A stretch of DNA of 34,953 bases, from contig JAHECL010000012.1 in assembly GCA_024641745.1 (NCBI GenBank), positions 1-34,953 of the forward strand, given 5' to 3'. The notes below the pieces were generated by a model. It had not been told where the DNA came from. It saw only the letters and a list, made by a program, of their open reading frames with translations, and searched no databases. Shown one piece after another: positions 16,132-24,894 of the stretch. How positions within the stretch are numbered: the first letter of the stretch is position 1; every line of letters starts with the position of its first letter. The DNA is from Gemmatimonadota bacterium. Its GTDB lineage: Bacteria; Gemmatimonadota; Gemmatimonadetes; Gemmatimonadales; GWC2-71-9. Position numbers and translations under genes: made by a program.

Positions 16132-16935
16132 ATGTTCGCTCGTTTGCTTACCACCGCGGCAGTGGCCGGCGGGTTTGTCGCCGCGCCGATGGCGCCTGCC
16201 CCCGCGCCCGCCATCACCACGCTGCACTACAAGATCAGCATCGGCGCCCAGTCGACGATCGACCTGTCCGCCATGGGCGCCGGTGAGCAGACCAACAGCA
16301 CCGGGTTCACCGGGTACTTCACGATGACGCTCAAGGACACCACCGGCGGCAAGGCGCTGCTGGCCGTCCTCGACAGCATGGTGGTGGACAGCGCGACGCA
16401 GGGCCAGGCGATGCTGCAGACGGCCGCCGACTCCGCCAGGGGCGCCACCTGGAACGGCCTGCTGACCAAGCAGGGGAAGATCGAGAACCTGGTCTTCGCG
16501 CAGGGCGGGCCCGGCGCCAAGCAGTTCGAGACCGTGCTGACCGGTTTCTTCCCGCGGGGTGAGGCCCACACCAGGAAGAAGGGCGACGTGTGGAGCGATA
16601 CCCTGACCTACATGTCGAACTCCGACGGCGGGGGCATGAGCGTCACGGTCATGACCGCCTTTACCGCCGCCGGCGAGGGGATGTACGCCGGCGCCAAGGC
16701 CCTCCAGATCAACACCACCAGCGTCGTCACCTCGGCGGGCAGCCAGGACGGGCCCGGCGGCGACATGCAGATCGAGGGGAACGGCAACGGGATCGGCGAG
16801 TACTACGTGTCCAGGGATGGGCGCTACCTCGGCGGCACCAATACCGTCAACTCCGACATCGTCCTGACGACCTCCCAGGCCCCGCTGCCCATTCCGCTCA
16901 CCCAGCGCACGGTCATCACGGTCAGTTCCTACTAG
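16132..16935 (+). CDS. Secreted protein of unknown function
   Basis: 267 aa. The start ATG 16132 is supported by GAGG 6 nt upstream. A signal peptide is clear (MFARLLTTAAVAGGFVAAP, cleavage probably in the Ala/Pro-rich stretch before residue 28). The mature part is Gly/Thr-rich with alternating strands (LHYKISIGAQSTIDLSAMG, GYFTMTLKDTTGGKALLAVL, GTNTVNSDIVLTT) and no cysteines, suggesting an all-beta periplasmic or surface domain. It has a W-S-D-T-L-T-Y segment (GDVWSDTLTY), seen in some secreted proteins of unknown function, but I do not recognise a named family. The mtgA gene begins 7 nt after its stop, so the two are probably co-expressed and it may belong to envelope assembly; that link is inference. 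Confidence 0.8.
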   Translation: MFARLLTTAAVAGGFVAAPMAPAPAPAITTLHYKISIGAQSTIDLSAMGAGEQTNSTGFTGYFTMTLKDTTGGKALLAVLDSMVVDSATQGQAMLQTAADSARGATWNGLLTKQGKIENLVFAQGGPGAKQFETVLTGFFPRGEAHTRKKGDVWSDTLTYMSNSDGGGMSVTVMTAFTAAGEGMYAGAKALQINTTSVVTSAGSQDGPGGDMQIEGNGNGIGEYYVSRDGRYLGGTNTVNSDIVLTTSQAPLPIPLTQRTVITVSSY

Positions 16936-16942
16936 CACGGGC

Positions 16943-17797
16943 GTGCGCCGCGCCATTCGCTGGATCGCCATCGCCGGGGGCGTGTTCCTCCTCTGGCTGG
17001 TGGCGGTCTGGCCGCCGCCGCTCTGGTACCGGACCCACTGGCCGGCCCGGACGGCGTTCATGGCGATGCGGGGAGACGCCGTGGCCGGCGACGCAGACGG
17101 GCCGACGGGCCGACGGAGCAGGGGGTTCCCGGCTGAGCCGACGTACCGGCCGGTCCCGCTCGATTCGATCTCGGTCTGGCTGCCGCGCGCCGCCATGATC
17201 GGGGAAGACAATCGCTTCCTCGAGCATGGCGGCGTGGACTATCTGGCCATCCTCGAGGCGCTCGGCTATCGACGCGCAGAATTCGCCTGGAGCGACCCGA
17301 AGGATCGGACCGAACTCCGGTCCACCTTCGGCTCCCTCTGGAGCCGACGAGGCAGGCTCCGCGGCGCCAGCACCATCACACAGCAGCTGGCGAAGAACCT
17401 CTACCTCTCCCCCGATCGCAATCCGCTCCGGAAGGTGAAGGAGGGGGTCACCGCTTACCGGCTCGAGGCCACGCTGAGCAAGCGGCGGCTGATGGAGCTG
17501 TACCTGAACGTGGTGGAACTGGGACCCAACATCTGGGGGGCCGAGGCGGCCAGCCAGTTCTACTTCGACCGGCCCGCCCGCCGGCTCACGCCGGCCCAGG
17601 CCGCCTCACTGGCCGGCTCGCTGCCCTTTCCGCTCTCCTCCAACCCCGCCTACCGGACCGGCCGCATGCGCTGGCGCCGGGACCTGATCATGCGCCGGAT
17701 GCGCGGGGAGGTGGTGGAGGTGCCGCGCGAGGAGGAAGAGGTGGTGGTGCCCCCGCCGCCGGTGGTCGAGGAGATGGTGGTGCCGGACAGCCTGTAG
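16943..17797 (+). CDS. mtgA: Monofunctional biosynthetic peptidoglycan glycosyltransferase
   Basis: 284 aa from GTG 16943. It polymerises lipid II into glycan strands at the outer face of the inner membrane. An N-terminal anchor (WIAIAGGVFLLWLVAVW) is followed by a GT51 domain with all five signature motifs: EDNRFLEHGG (catalytic Glu 88), RGASTITQQLAKNLYLS, RKVKE, LMELYLNVVELGPNIWGAEA (second catalytic Glu in the E-L-Y-L-N block) and ASLAGSLPFP. No transpeptidase domain follows. The C-terminal 35 residues are unusual: a long Glu/Val/Pro run (VPREEEEVVVPPPPVVEEM) not part of GT51, perhaps a flexible tether. The linker near 45-70 is longer than usual. Confidence 0.93.
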   Translation: MRRAIRWIAIAGGVFLLWLVAVWPPPLWYRTHWPARTAFMAMRGDAVAGDADGPTGRRSRGFPAEPTYRPVPLDSISVWLPRAAMIGEDNRFLEHGGVDYLAILEALGYRRAEFAWSDPKDRTELRSTFGSLWSRRGRLRGASTITQQLAKNLYLSPDRNPLRKVKEGVTAYRLEATLSKRRLMELYLNVVELGPNIWGAEAASQFYFDRPARRLTPAQAASLAGSLPFPLSSNPAYRTGRMRWRRDLIMRRMRGEVVEVPREEEEVVVPPPPVVEEMVVPDSL

Positions 17798-17837
17798 GCG
17801 GGGACGCGGGGCAGAGGGGTTTTCCAGCGGGAACGCG

Positions 17838-17868
17838 CGAGGGGCAGCCGGTCATCGGCTGCCCCTCG
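17838..17868. terminator. Bidirectional hairpin terminator after mtgA
   Basis: A perfect 13-bp stem (17838-17850 with 17856-17868) with a 5-nt loop, between the convergent mtgA and outer-membrane protein genes. The stem core GAGGGGCA recurs in the hairpin after dnaN. Confidence 0.7.
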
Positions 17869-17901
17869 TCGTCTTGCCGCCTTCCGGCCACGCGGACCCG
17901 G

Positions 17902-18840
17902 CTAGAAGGTCACCGCGCCGTTGAGCTGGATCGAATAGCCCTGCACGGTGGAGGCGTTCCCCATTTCGCCGAAATACTTGAAGCCGATGAGGACCCCGCG
18001 CTTCGGCAGGAGGACGTTGAGCGCTCCGCCGAGGGCGTTCACCCCATAGCGTCCCGGCACGACGAAGGGGGAGCCGTCCGCCTGCAGCGCGTCGGTGGTC
18101 TGGTGCTGCGCGTACCCGACCAGGCCGACCTGCAGGAGGGTCGTCATGTCCTTGTCGAGCGGCAGGAACTGCATCAGCGAGTAGTCGATGTTGAAGGTGT
18201 TGCCGGGCTTGATGTCGCTGCCGTCCTGCTTGCCGTGGAACTCGTACATCTCGAACGCCGAGAGGGTGGTCCCCTTGTTCTTGGTCAGGTACACCGTCTG
18301 GCCGGCGGTGATGGCGTTGGTCCAGTAGCCGGTGCCGACGTTGTCGGAGGCGCCGGCAGTGAACTTGCCGGTCGGCGCAAAGAAGGCGTAGCCGCCGGTG
18401 AGGTCGGCCCGCGCCAGCTTCCAGCCGAGCAGGAGGGGCTGGACATAGAGGTTGGAGACGCCGCCGGCGCCGCCGATCGACCCGAGGTTGGCGGCGGTGA
18501 GGGCGCTGGTGGCGAACGGCACCCCGATCGCGGCGGCGTACGTGCCGCCGAGGATCTTCTTGGTGCTCACCCATTCAAGCAGGGCGATGTCGACGGCGAC
18601 CGCCGCGTCCCCGGAGACGGACGTGGCCGCGTTGCCCTCGGCATCCTTGAGCTGGTCGAAGGAATAGAACAGGAAGAAGTTTGCGAAGGTGAGGCCGGCT
18701 TCGGGCATCGTGCCGGAATTGGTGGCGCTCATGCCGGGGGTGTACTGGCCGCGAACCGGGGGCGGATACTGGGCGAACAGCGGCGTGGCACTGGCAAGCA
18801 GGGCGAGGGCGAGGCTCAGCCGGACCGTGGTGCGGGACAT
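17902..18840 (-). CDS. Outer-membrane beta-barrel protein, SphA/MetA-pathway channel-like
   Basis: 312 aa from ATG 18840, with GGAG 9 nt upstream; a longer in-frame reading to 18975 lacks a signal peptide at its start and is rejected. The signal peptide is MSRTTVRLSLALALLASATPLFAQ. The rest alternates amphipathic strands typical of outer-membrane barrels (AAAIGVPFATSAL, GGYAFFAPTGKFTAG, LLQVGLVGYAQHQTTD, GVLIGFKYFGEMG) and ends in a terminal aromatic residue (AVTF), the usual BAM signal. The A-x-G-x-P-F pattern and GGYAFFAPTGKF resemble the transporter family linked to phenol/meta-pathway operons. The cargo is unknown. It follows the PQQ-like gene by 150 nt on the same strand. Confidence 0.82.
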   Translation of the reverse strand: MSRTTVRLSLALALLASATPLFAQYPPPVRGQYTPGMSATNSGTMPEAGLTFANFFLFYSFDQLKDAEGNAATSVSGDAAVAVDIALLEWVSTKKILGGTYAAAIGVPFATSALTAANLGSIGGAGGVSNLYVQPLLLGWKLARADLTGGYAFFAPTGKFTAGASDNVGTGYWTNAITAGQTVYLTKNKGTTLSAFEMYEFHGKQDGSDIKPGNTFNIDYSLMQFLPLDKDMTTLLQVGLVGYAQHQTTDALQADGSPFVVPGRYGVNALGGALNVLLPKRGVLIGFKYFGEMGNASTVQGYSIQLNGAVTF

Positions 18841-18990
18841 CGTGGGACTCCAGGGGTGATGGGTCAGCGAACGGGTGCCGCCGCGGACTGCGGGCGCACC
18901 CCAAACGTAATGCAGCCCCCGTCGGCGGTGGAGGCGATGTGCCCCACCGGGCACCACCTGCACGGTCAGGGCCATCGGCGCGCGCTCGCC

Positions 18991-20625
18991 TTACGGCGCC
19001 GAGGCGGCGGCCGCGGGCACGACCTGCAGGGTGAAGAAGCTCCTGCCGACCGCCGTCGGGAAGTAGACCCGACCGCCGTAGCCTGGCGTGGTCAGGGAGT
19101 TGATGGTGAGCGGCTCGAAGAAATCCGACTCGGCCAGGATCCGCCCGGTCAGGGCGTCACGCCAGGTGAGCTGTTCGGTGTAATTCTCGGTGAAGAGCGC
19201 GAGCTTCAGCGGCTCCCGCGCGACGTTCTTCTTCATGTTGGTGAGGAGCAGGACCCGCCGGTCCTTCGGCCCGAGGATCGGCTGGAAGGTGGTCGTGATG
19301 TTGTCGAGCACGAACGCCACCTCCAGCTTGCCGGTGGCCTGGTCGAGCTTGATCCCGGCCACCTTCCCCATGCCCATGTCGGCCGAGTAGATCATGCTGT
19401 TCTCGGGGTCGGCTCCGCTCTTGGGCGGTGCGAAGCTCCACTGGCCCTTCTCGAGCTGGCCGAAGGGGAAGATGATCTCCTTCCGCGTGGTATCCCGACT
19501 GTCGACGACGAGGATGCTCGACGCGACCGTTTCGCTCCCGGCCCCATTCAGCTGGAAGGCGACCCAGTCGCCGACCATCGTCGGCGCCGTGGCGGTGGTC
19601 TGGCCCGGCTGCATCGGGTAGAGCACCCAACTCGAATCCGCCGACAGCTGCCGCGTGGCGGGGTCCCAGAAGTAGCGCCGGGCGCTGGTGTTCATGCCGA
19701 TGTAGATGGCGATCCGGCCCTGGTACATCGCGATGATGTGGGGCGAGGAGGCGGGCTCGGGGAGGTGCAGGGTGTCGAGCACGGCCAGGGTGTTCGGGTC
19801 CACCGCCACCAGGATGGAGTTCGGCTGGGTCATCCCCTTCTCGGTGCATGTGATGATCGCCATCGTGCCCTGGACCGTGCACCCGAGCGGGCGGGTCTGG
19901 TCCTTGAGGATCAGCGTGCCGTCCGGCGCCACCGTGACGTGCTTGAAGTTGACGTCCTCGACCGGCGCCTCGCCCCCCGGCAGGGTCGCGTGCCGGAGGA
20001 TGTGCCCGTTCTCGGGGTCGAGCAGCACAACCTGGTTGGCCCAGGCCAGGACGATCGTCCCGTTGTCGAGGAGATTGAGGTTGGCGTTGGCAATCCAGTG
20101 GCCGGAGGCGTTGAGGTTGTCGAGGTAGGTGCGCCAGACCTGCTTCCCGGTCGTGGCATCGGCCTTGGCCACCCACGGCCCGATCGGCACCGGGTCTGCC
20201 AGCGTCGGATACTCGCCCCCGACGAGGTACAGCTCACCCGGCCGGCCGTTGTTGATGTACGAGACACCGGGATACTGGTCCTCGCTGCGCCACGCCAGGA
20301 CCCGGTTGGCCCCGTCAAACGAGCCGGCGAAGGTGGCGCAGGGAAAGCGCCCGCTGCGCTCGGCGTCGGAGATCTCGGCGCCGTTGAGCGAGGGGTAGTA
20401 GCCGGGCGTCGGGATCTGCTGCTGACAGGCGAGTTCCCTCGCGTACAGCGCCACGTCGCCCGGCAGCGGGCCGACCGCCGCCACCTCGTCGGCGGTCAGG
20501 CCCACCCGAGCCATTCGCTGCTCCACCTTCCCGCCGATGACGGCGCCGAGCAGCCGGTAGGCCAGGACGGCCACCACGGCGAGCACCACCCACACCGCCA
20601 CCTTCGCCCCCTTGGACATCGCCAT
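18991..20625 (-). CDS. Membrane-anchored PQQ-like beta-propeller protein of unknown function
   Basis: 544 aa. ATG 20625 is chosen because a strong GGGGAGGAG precedes it; an in-frame extension to 21303 would run through the neighbouring gene and is rejected. An N-terminal helix (VAVWVVLAVVAVLAYRLLG) anchors the protein, with the bulk outside the cytoplasm. Blade-like repeats are visible: VAKADATTGKQVWRTYL, VVLLDPENGHILRHATL and LVAVDPNTLAVLDTLHL, the D-x-x-T/N-G-x pattern of PQQ-like propellers. No catalytic PQQ-dehydrogenase motif is seen, so it is more likely a scaffold or binding protein. It lies 47 nt after the DUF1254 fusion gene on the same strand, so they are probably one operon. Function is not known. 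Confidence 0.78.
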   Translation of the reverse strand: MAMSKGAKVAVWVVLAVVAVLAYRLLGAVIGGKVEQRMARVGLTADEVAAVGPLPGDVALYARELACQQQIPTPGYYPSLNGAEISDAERSGRFPCATFAGSFDGANRVLAWRSEDQYPGVSYINNGRPGELYLVGGEYPTLADPVPIGPWVAKADATTGKQVWRTYLDNLNASGHWIANANLNLLDNGTIVLAWANQVVLLDPENGHILRHATLPGGEAPVEDVNFKHVTVAPDGTLILKDQTRPLGCTVQGTMAIITCTEKGMTQPNSILVAVDPNTLAVLDTLHLPEPASSPHIIAMYQGRIAIYIGMNTSARRYFWDPATRQLSADSSWVLYPMQPGQTTATAPTMVGDWVAFQLNGAGSETVASSILVVDSRDTTRKEIIFPFGQLEKGQWSFAPPKSGADPENSMIYSADMGMGKVAGIKLDQATGKLEVAFVLDNITTTFQPILGPKDRRVLLLTNMKKNVAREPLKLALFTENYTEQLTWRDALTGRILAESDFFEPLTINSLTTPGYGGRVYFPTAVGRSFFTLQVVPAAAASAP

Positions 20626-20672
20626 CGTGCTCCTCCCCTGGGATGTGGCCGGTGTCCCGGCGCGCTGCTGGA

Positions 20673-23507
20673 TTACTTCCGCGGCCCGTTGGCCTCGAAG
20701 TCCGCCTTGGTGGTGTAGTAGCCCTTCGGGTAATAGGGCCCCATCACCGCCTCCTCCATCCCCGGCTTCGTCACGTTGACCGGGCTCTGAGGCCAGGCGG
20801 GGTCGTTGGCAATGAACCGCAGCATCAGCATGCCGAAGTCGGGGCGGTTCTTCGGGCCGTCCACCCCTTCGCCCCGCGGGCTCCACTCGATCCACGCGAT
20901 GCCGTTGGCGTCGGTGGCGTTGGCGGGCCGGTCCTCGGCCCGGCTGTAGACGATCGTGTAGTAGCCGTCCTTGTCGAGCGGCACCTGGAAATCGGTCAGG
21001 GCATCCACGATCTGTCCGGACGGCATCGCCTCGGCGCTGACGATGGACCAGTACTGGGTCTGTGCCGCCGGCATCACCTCGAGGCCGGCCCCGCCGTCGC
21101 CGGCGTAGGTGTCCGGGAAGGTCGGCATCTTGCCGCGCATCACGTACAGCGGCCCGAACTTCCGCGAGAGCTGGATGAACATGTATTCCGTTTCCGGGTC
21201 GCCGCCCCCGTCGATCGCCCCTGCGAAGGGGATCGTCGCCCGCTCCGCCGGCGTCTTGAACGAACCGAGGATGGAGTACCGCATGTTCCAGTACTTCTCC
21301 CACGTCGGATCGGGACGCGCCGGGGCGGTGGCCGGGTCAAGGGCGGGATCGTTCGCCTTCGCGTGCACCAGCTCTTCCCATTGTTCCGCGCTGACCGGCT
21401 GCTTGGGGGCCGCCATCCGGCGGCCGAACTGCGCGACCACCTCGGCGGCCGAGAGCCGGGTCCCGTCGGCCAGGGTGCCGGTGTAGGTCGGGAGCCCGGC
21501 CCCCTCCCCCGGCGACGACGCCGGTCCCCACCCGGCGCCGTCGCTCCCCTGGTCGGCGAGGTAGGTCCGGTTGACGAACATCAGGTCCCCGCCGTCCTTC
21601 CCGACAAACAGGGTGTTGGCGCCCCGCTGCGTCGGATCCGCCGGCGCGTCGCGCGCCACGAGCTGCAGGGTGAAGTTGCGCTTCTCGGCGAGGCGGTCGG
21701 CGCCGACCCGGAAGGGATTGGTCGAGCCCGGATCGGGGTCGATGCTCGGTCCGGAGAGATCCTCGCCGATGGAGACGAACGTGGCACCCACCTCCTTGTA
21801 GAGCGCGAACTGGAAGTACCGGGCGCGCGGGTAGGTGTAGTTCAGCGTGAGCGTGGCCCCGGCCGGGAGCGCCAGCCGCCCGATCAGGTACGTCGACTGC
21901 ATGTCGGGCCAGAGGTTCGGATTCTGGATCGGGCGCGGGTATTCGAGGTGGTTCCAGTAGCCCCACCCCCGCGGGCCCTGGAAGAGGCCGTCGTGCCCGT
22001 AGCGGGTGTCCGTCCGCACGATGTTTTCCAGTGACTTGTCACCGAAGCGCCGCACGGCACCGGCGTTGAGGTTGCGGACCGGCACGAGCGGGGGCGGTTG
22101 CCAGGTCCCCTTCCCGAGCGGGTAGACCGATGGCTGCTCGGACGTCGGCCAGTACAGCCGCATCACCACGAACATCGGCCCCTTCGGCGCCGGGAGCCAG
22201 TTGGATTCCCTGTCCTTGCCGGGCGAGTCCGCCTGGATGTAGACCGTCAGGGAGCCGTCGGCGTTCTTCTTGAGGTCCGGCAGCATCGGCGAGTTGATCA
22301 GGTACCGGTTGACCGGGTTGTCGATCAGCAGCTGGGTCCGCCCATCGTACATCGTGATGGACCAGAAGGCGTTGACCGGCGGCAGCTGCCCCGCCGCAAA
22401 GGTCATCTGGTAGGTGTGCTTGCTGCCGTCGAGGGCGATCCCGTTGACGTCGCCCCGGGTGTAGGGATAGACCGCTTCGGCCTCGCTGTTGCCGTAGATG
22501 CCGAGCTTGGCGGCCGCGGCCCGCAGCGCCCAGTCGCCGTCGTAGAACTCGCGGCTGCCGGCGGCCGAGCCGATCTGCCAGCCGTTCACGTTGGTGCCGA
22601 TGCTGTCCGCCACCTGACCGATCCTGGCCACGGCGGCCCTGATGGCGGCTCCCAGCGCCGCCTTCATCTCTGGGGAAAGCGGTTGCGCCCCGGCCGCCTT
22701 GGGTACCCCGATACCGATTCTGGCAAACTTGGCCCGAAGCGGCGCCTCCACGGCGGCCGTCCCGGTGGGGGGACAGAACTGCAGGAGGAAGGTCAGGAAC
22801 TCGCCGAACTCCGAGGTGAATGCTTCCGCGGTCGGGGCCGGCCAGTTCACGGCGGGGGCCGGCGGCGGGGCCGGCTTCCCGAGGAACGCCGAGAGGGACT
22901 GCAGCCTGTAGCCGGCCTGGATCTTCTTCACGTTGACAAGGTCGGCGGGATTGAAGAGCTGGGTCCGGTAGACGACCAGCGAGAACTGCGTCTCGCTCCG
23001 GAAGACCCTGGCGACCCCTTTCGGTCGGCTCCCCTGCCAGTCGGGGCCGGCCACCAGGTAGCATCCGGCCCCGTTGCCGGTGGTGCGGCTCCCCATGTAG
23101 CCGTAGTTGTTGGTGTAGAGGTCCACCAGCTGCACGTCGTAGTACCGGCGCTTTTCCATGGCCGGCATGCAGAGGACGAAGGGCTCCGCCCGCAGGTCCA
23201 GCAGGGCCATCGAGTACGGGGTGTCGCTGTTCGGCGAGCTGATGGCGGTGTCGGCGGGCGTGAAGACGCGCGCCTCGTTGCTCAGCTGGTTGATCGGCGC
23301 CTTGAACTGCCCGGAATTGGGGTCGATGAAGAAGGAGTGCATCACCTTGTACCCGACGATCATCGGGATGCCGTAAAGGTAGGCCTCCTCGGCGACGGCC
23401 TGGAGCTGGGCGGTGGCGGGTGCATCCTGCGCAAGCCCGGGGTTCGCCCCTGCCAGGGTCAGGAGGGCCACGAAGGCCGTCAGGCGGCCAGGGCGCGCGT
23501 CAGACAT
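20673..23507 (-). CDS. Secreted double-module protein: DUF1254/DUF1214 plus a second DUF1214-like half
   Basis: 944 aa from ATG 23507, with AAGGAG 9 nt upstream. A signal peptide (LTAFVALLTLAGANPGLAQ) leads to a full DUF1254-DUF1214 pair: EEAYLYGIPMIVGYKVMH, SSPNSDTPYSMALLDLRAEP and YYDVQLVDLYTNNYGYMG mark DUF1254; FWSITMYDGRTQLLIDNPVN and the following N-R-Y-L-I block mark DUF1214, ending near residue 480. A single-module protein would stop there. This one continues for about 460 residues with LWPDMQSTYLIGRLALPAG, ARYFQFALYKEVGATFVSIG, NPFRVGADRL and a closing region YWSIVSAEAM...MLMLRF that echoes the DUF1214 core. Single modules are known secreted or viral/bacterial proteins of unclear role. 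It heads the operon with the PQQ-like gene. Confidence 0.85.
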   Translation of the reverse strand: MSDARPGRLTAFVALLTLAGANPGLAQDAPATAQLQAVAEEAYLYGIPMIVGYKVMHSFFIDPNSGQFKAPINQLSNEARVFTPADTAISSPNSDTPYSMALLDLRAEPFVLCMPAMEKRRYYDVQLVDLYTNNYGYMGSRTTGNGAGCYLVAGPDWQGSRPKGVARVFRSETQFSLVVYRTQLFNPADLVNVKKIQAGYRLQSLSAFLGKPAPPPAPAVNWPAPTAEAFTSEFGEFLTFLLQFCPPTGTAAVEAPLRAKFARIGIGVPKAAGAQPLSPEMKAALGAAIRAAVARIGQVADSIGTNVNGWQIGSAAGSREFYDGDWALRAAAAKLGIYGNSEAEAVYPYTRGDVNGIALDGSKHTYQMTFAAGQLPPVNAFWSITMYDGRTQLLIDNPVNRYLINSPMLPDLKKNADGSLTVYIQADSPGKDRESNWLPAPKGPMFVVMRLYWPTSEQPSVYPLGKGTWQPPPLVPVRNLNAGAVRRFGDKSLENIVRTDTRYGHDGLFQGPRGWGYWNHLEYPRPIQNPNLWPDMQSTYLIGRLALPAGATLTLNYTYPRARYFQFALYKEVGATFVSIGEDLSGPSIDPDPGSTNPFRVGADRLAEKRNFTLQLVARDAPADPTQRGANTLFVGKDGGDLMFVNRTYLADQGSDGAGWGPASSPGEGAGLPTYTGTLADGTRLSAAEVVAQFGRRMAAPKQPVSAEQWEELVHAKANDPALDPATAPARPDPTWEKYWNMRYSILGSFKTPAERATIPFAGAIDGGGDPETEYMFIQLSRKFGPLYVMRGKMPTFPDTYAGDGGAGLEVMPAAQTQYWSIVSAEAMPSGQIVDALTDFQVPLDKDGYYTIVYSRAEDRPANATDANGIAWIEWSPRGEGVDGPKNRPDFGMLMLRFIANDPAWPQSPVNVTKPGMEEAVMGPYYPKGYYTTKADFEANGPRK

Positions 23508-23660
23508 GTGGGGACTCCTTGGAAAGTGGCTGGCGGAGGTCACGCCGAGCCCAATCGGAAACGGGAAGGGAAGCCGACCAGTCAGGAAGCTGGCACAAAG
23601 GAATCGTGCCGCAAGGGGGGGGGAAGCGGGTCCGCAGGCCCATCGGGGGTCGAAATGCAC

Positions 23661-23689
23661 GAGGGGCAATCGGGTTTCGATTGCCCCTC
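23661..23689. terminator. Hairpin terminator downstream of dnaN
   Basis: A perfect 12-bp stem (23661-23672 with 23678-23689), 5-nt loop, 44 nt beyond the dnaN stop and ahead of the DUF1254 gene. It separates the replication genes from the envelope operon. The 225-bp gap around it (23508-23732) shows nothing else that I can name. Confidence 0.7.
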
Positions 23690-23732
23690 ACCGGGCCGCC
23701 GTGTGAGTGCCGGGCTGCCCCCCTGCTGCCGC

Positions 23733-24842
23733 CTAGTCCACCAGGCGCAGCGGCATCACCAGCGTCATGTAGCTGGCCGGGTCGTCCCAGCCGACCGGCT
23801 CGCAGGTGGCGGCCCGCTCCGGGGCCTTGAAGGTCATCCGCACCTCGTCGGTCGGGATGAACTTCAGGATTTCCAGCAGGTAGGTGGCGTTGAACCCGAT
23901 CTCGAGCGGCTCCCCCTCGTAGGTGACCGTCAGTTCGTCCTGGGCCTCCCCGAGGTCGGGGGTCTGGACCGAGAGCTTGCAGCCGCCGCTGGAGAACGCC
24001 ATCCGGATGCGGTGGGTCTGGTCGCTGGCGACGGTGCTCATCCGCCGCAGGGCGGCGGCCAGGGCCGCCTTGTCGGCGGTGGCCACCTTGTCGTTTTCCC
24101 GAGGGATGACCTGCTCGTAGTTCGGGTACGGCCCCTCGATGAGGCGGCTGTAGACCTGGGTCGTCGCGGAACGGAAGCCGAGGTGGTTGTCGCTCCGGGC
24201 CATTTCCACGGTGTCGTCGGCGCCGAAGAGCCGACGGATCTGGTCGAGCGCCTTGGGCGGCACGATGAGGTCGGCCTGGGTCTTCCCGCCGGACACCGGG
24301 ACGTCCATCCGGGCCAGGCGATGCCCGTTGGTGGCCACCATCCGCATCTTGTCGGGCCGAAGTTCCCAGAGCACGCCGTTCAGGATCGGCCGGCTCTCCT
24401 CGGTGCTTGCCGCGAACGCCACGTGCCCGATGAGCTTGTGCAGTTCCCTGGCCGCCACCGTCCAGCCACCGTCGAAGCTGACGGTCGGGAAGGCGGGAAA
24501 CTCTTCCCGCGGCAGCCCGAGCAGCTTGAACTTCGATTTACCGCACTCCAGGGTCACCCGCTGTTCGCCGGACGCCGTGAACCGGATGCTGGCACTCGGC
24601 AGTTCCCGGACGATCTCCACCAGCTTCCTGGCCGGAAGGGTGATCGCCCCTTCCTGGTCGACACTGGCTGCCACGGTCGTGCTGACCGCGATGTCGAGGT
24701 CGGTGCCGGAGATCCGGAGCCCGTCCTTGGTCGCCTCGAGCAGGATGTTGGCCAGGACCGGCAGGGTGGTCTTGGCGGGCACGCTCGCCGCCACGGCCAC
24801 CAGGCCTTCCTGGAACTGTTCTCGCGTGATCGTGAACTTCAT
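23733..24842 (-). CDS. dnaN: DNA polymerase III beta subunit (sliding clamp)
   Basis: 369 aa, normal length. The clamp is a dimer of three-domain subunits encircling DNA and holding Pol III and other partners. Family features: MKFTITREQFQEGL start, VPAKTTLPVLANILLEA and DGLRISGTDLDIAV in domain 1, LVEIVRELPSASIRF, FPAFPTV, HVAFAASTEESRPILNGVLW in domain 2, and the C-terminal YMTLVMPLRLVD that forms the partner-binding pocket (usual form M-P-M-R-L). It lies downstream of dnaA on the same strand, separated by the 250-bp origin core. recF and gyrB, which often follow dnaN, are absent here. Confidence 0.97.
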   Translation of the reverse strand: MKFTITREQFQEGLVAVAASVPAKTTLPVLANILLEATKDGLRISGTDLDIAVSTTVAASVDQEGAITLPARKLVEIVRELPSASIRFTASGEQRVTLECGKSKFKLLGLPREEFPAFPTVSFDGGWTVAARELHKLIGHVAFAASTEESRPILNGVLWELRPDKMRMVATNGHRLARMDVPVSGGKTQADLIVPPKALDQIRRLFGADDTVEMARSDNHLGFRSATTQVYSRLIEGPYPNYEQVIPRENDKVATADKAALAAALRRMSTVASDQTHRIRMAFSSGGCKLSVQTPDLGEAQDELTVTYEGEPLEIGFNATYLLEILKFIPTDEVRMTFKAPERAATCEPVGWDDPASYMTLVMPLRLVD

Positions 24843-24894
24843 GCCATCCCCGACGTACAGGTGGTCCAGCGTCCAGGTCCTTCGGAGTGCAAGT

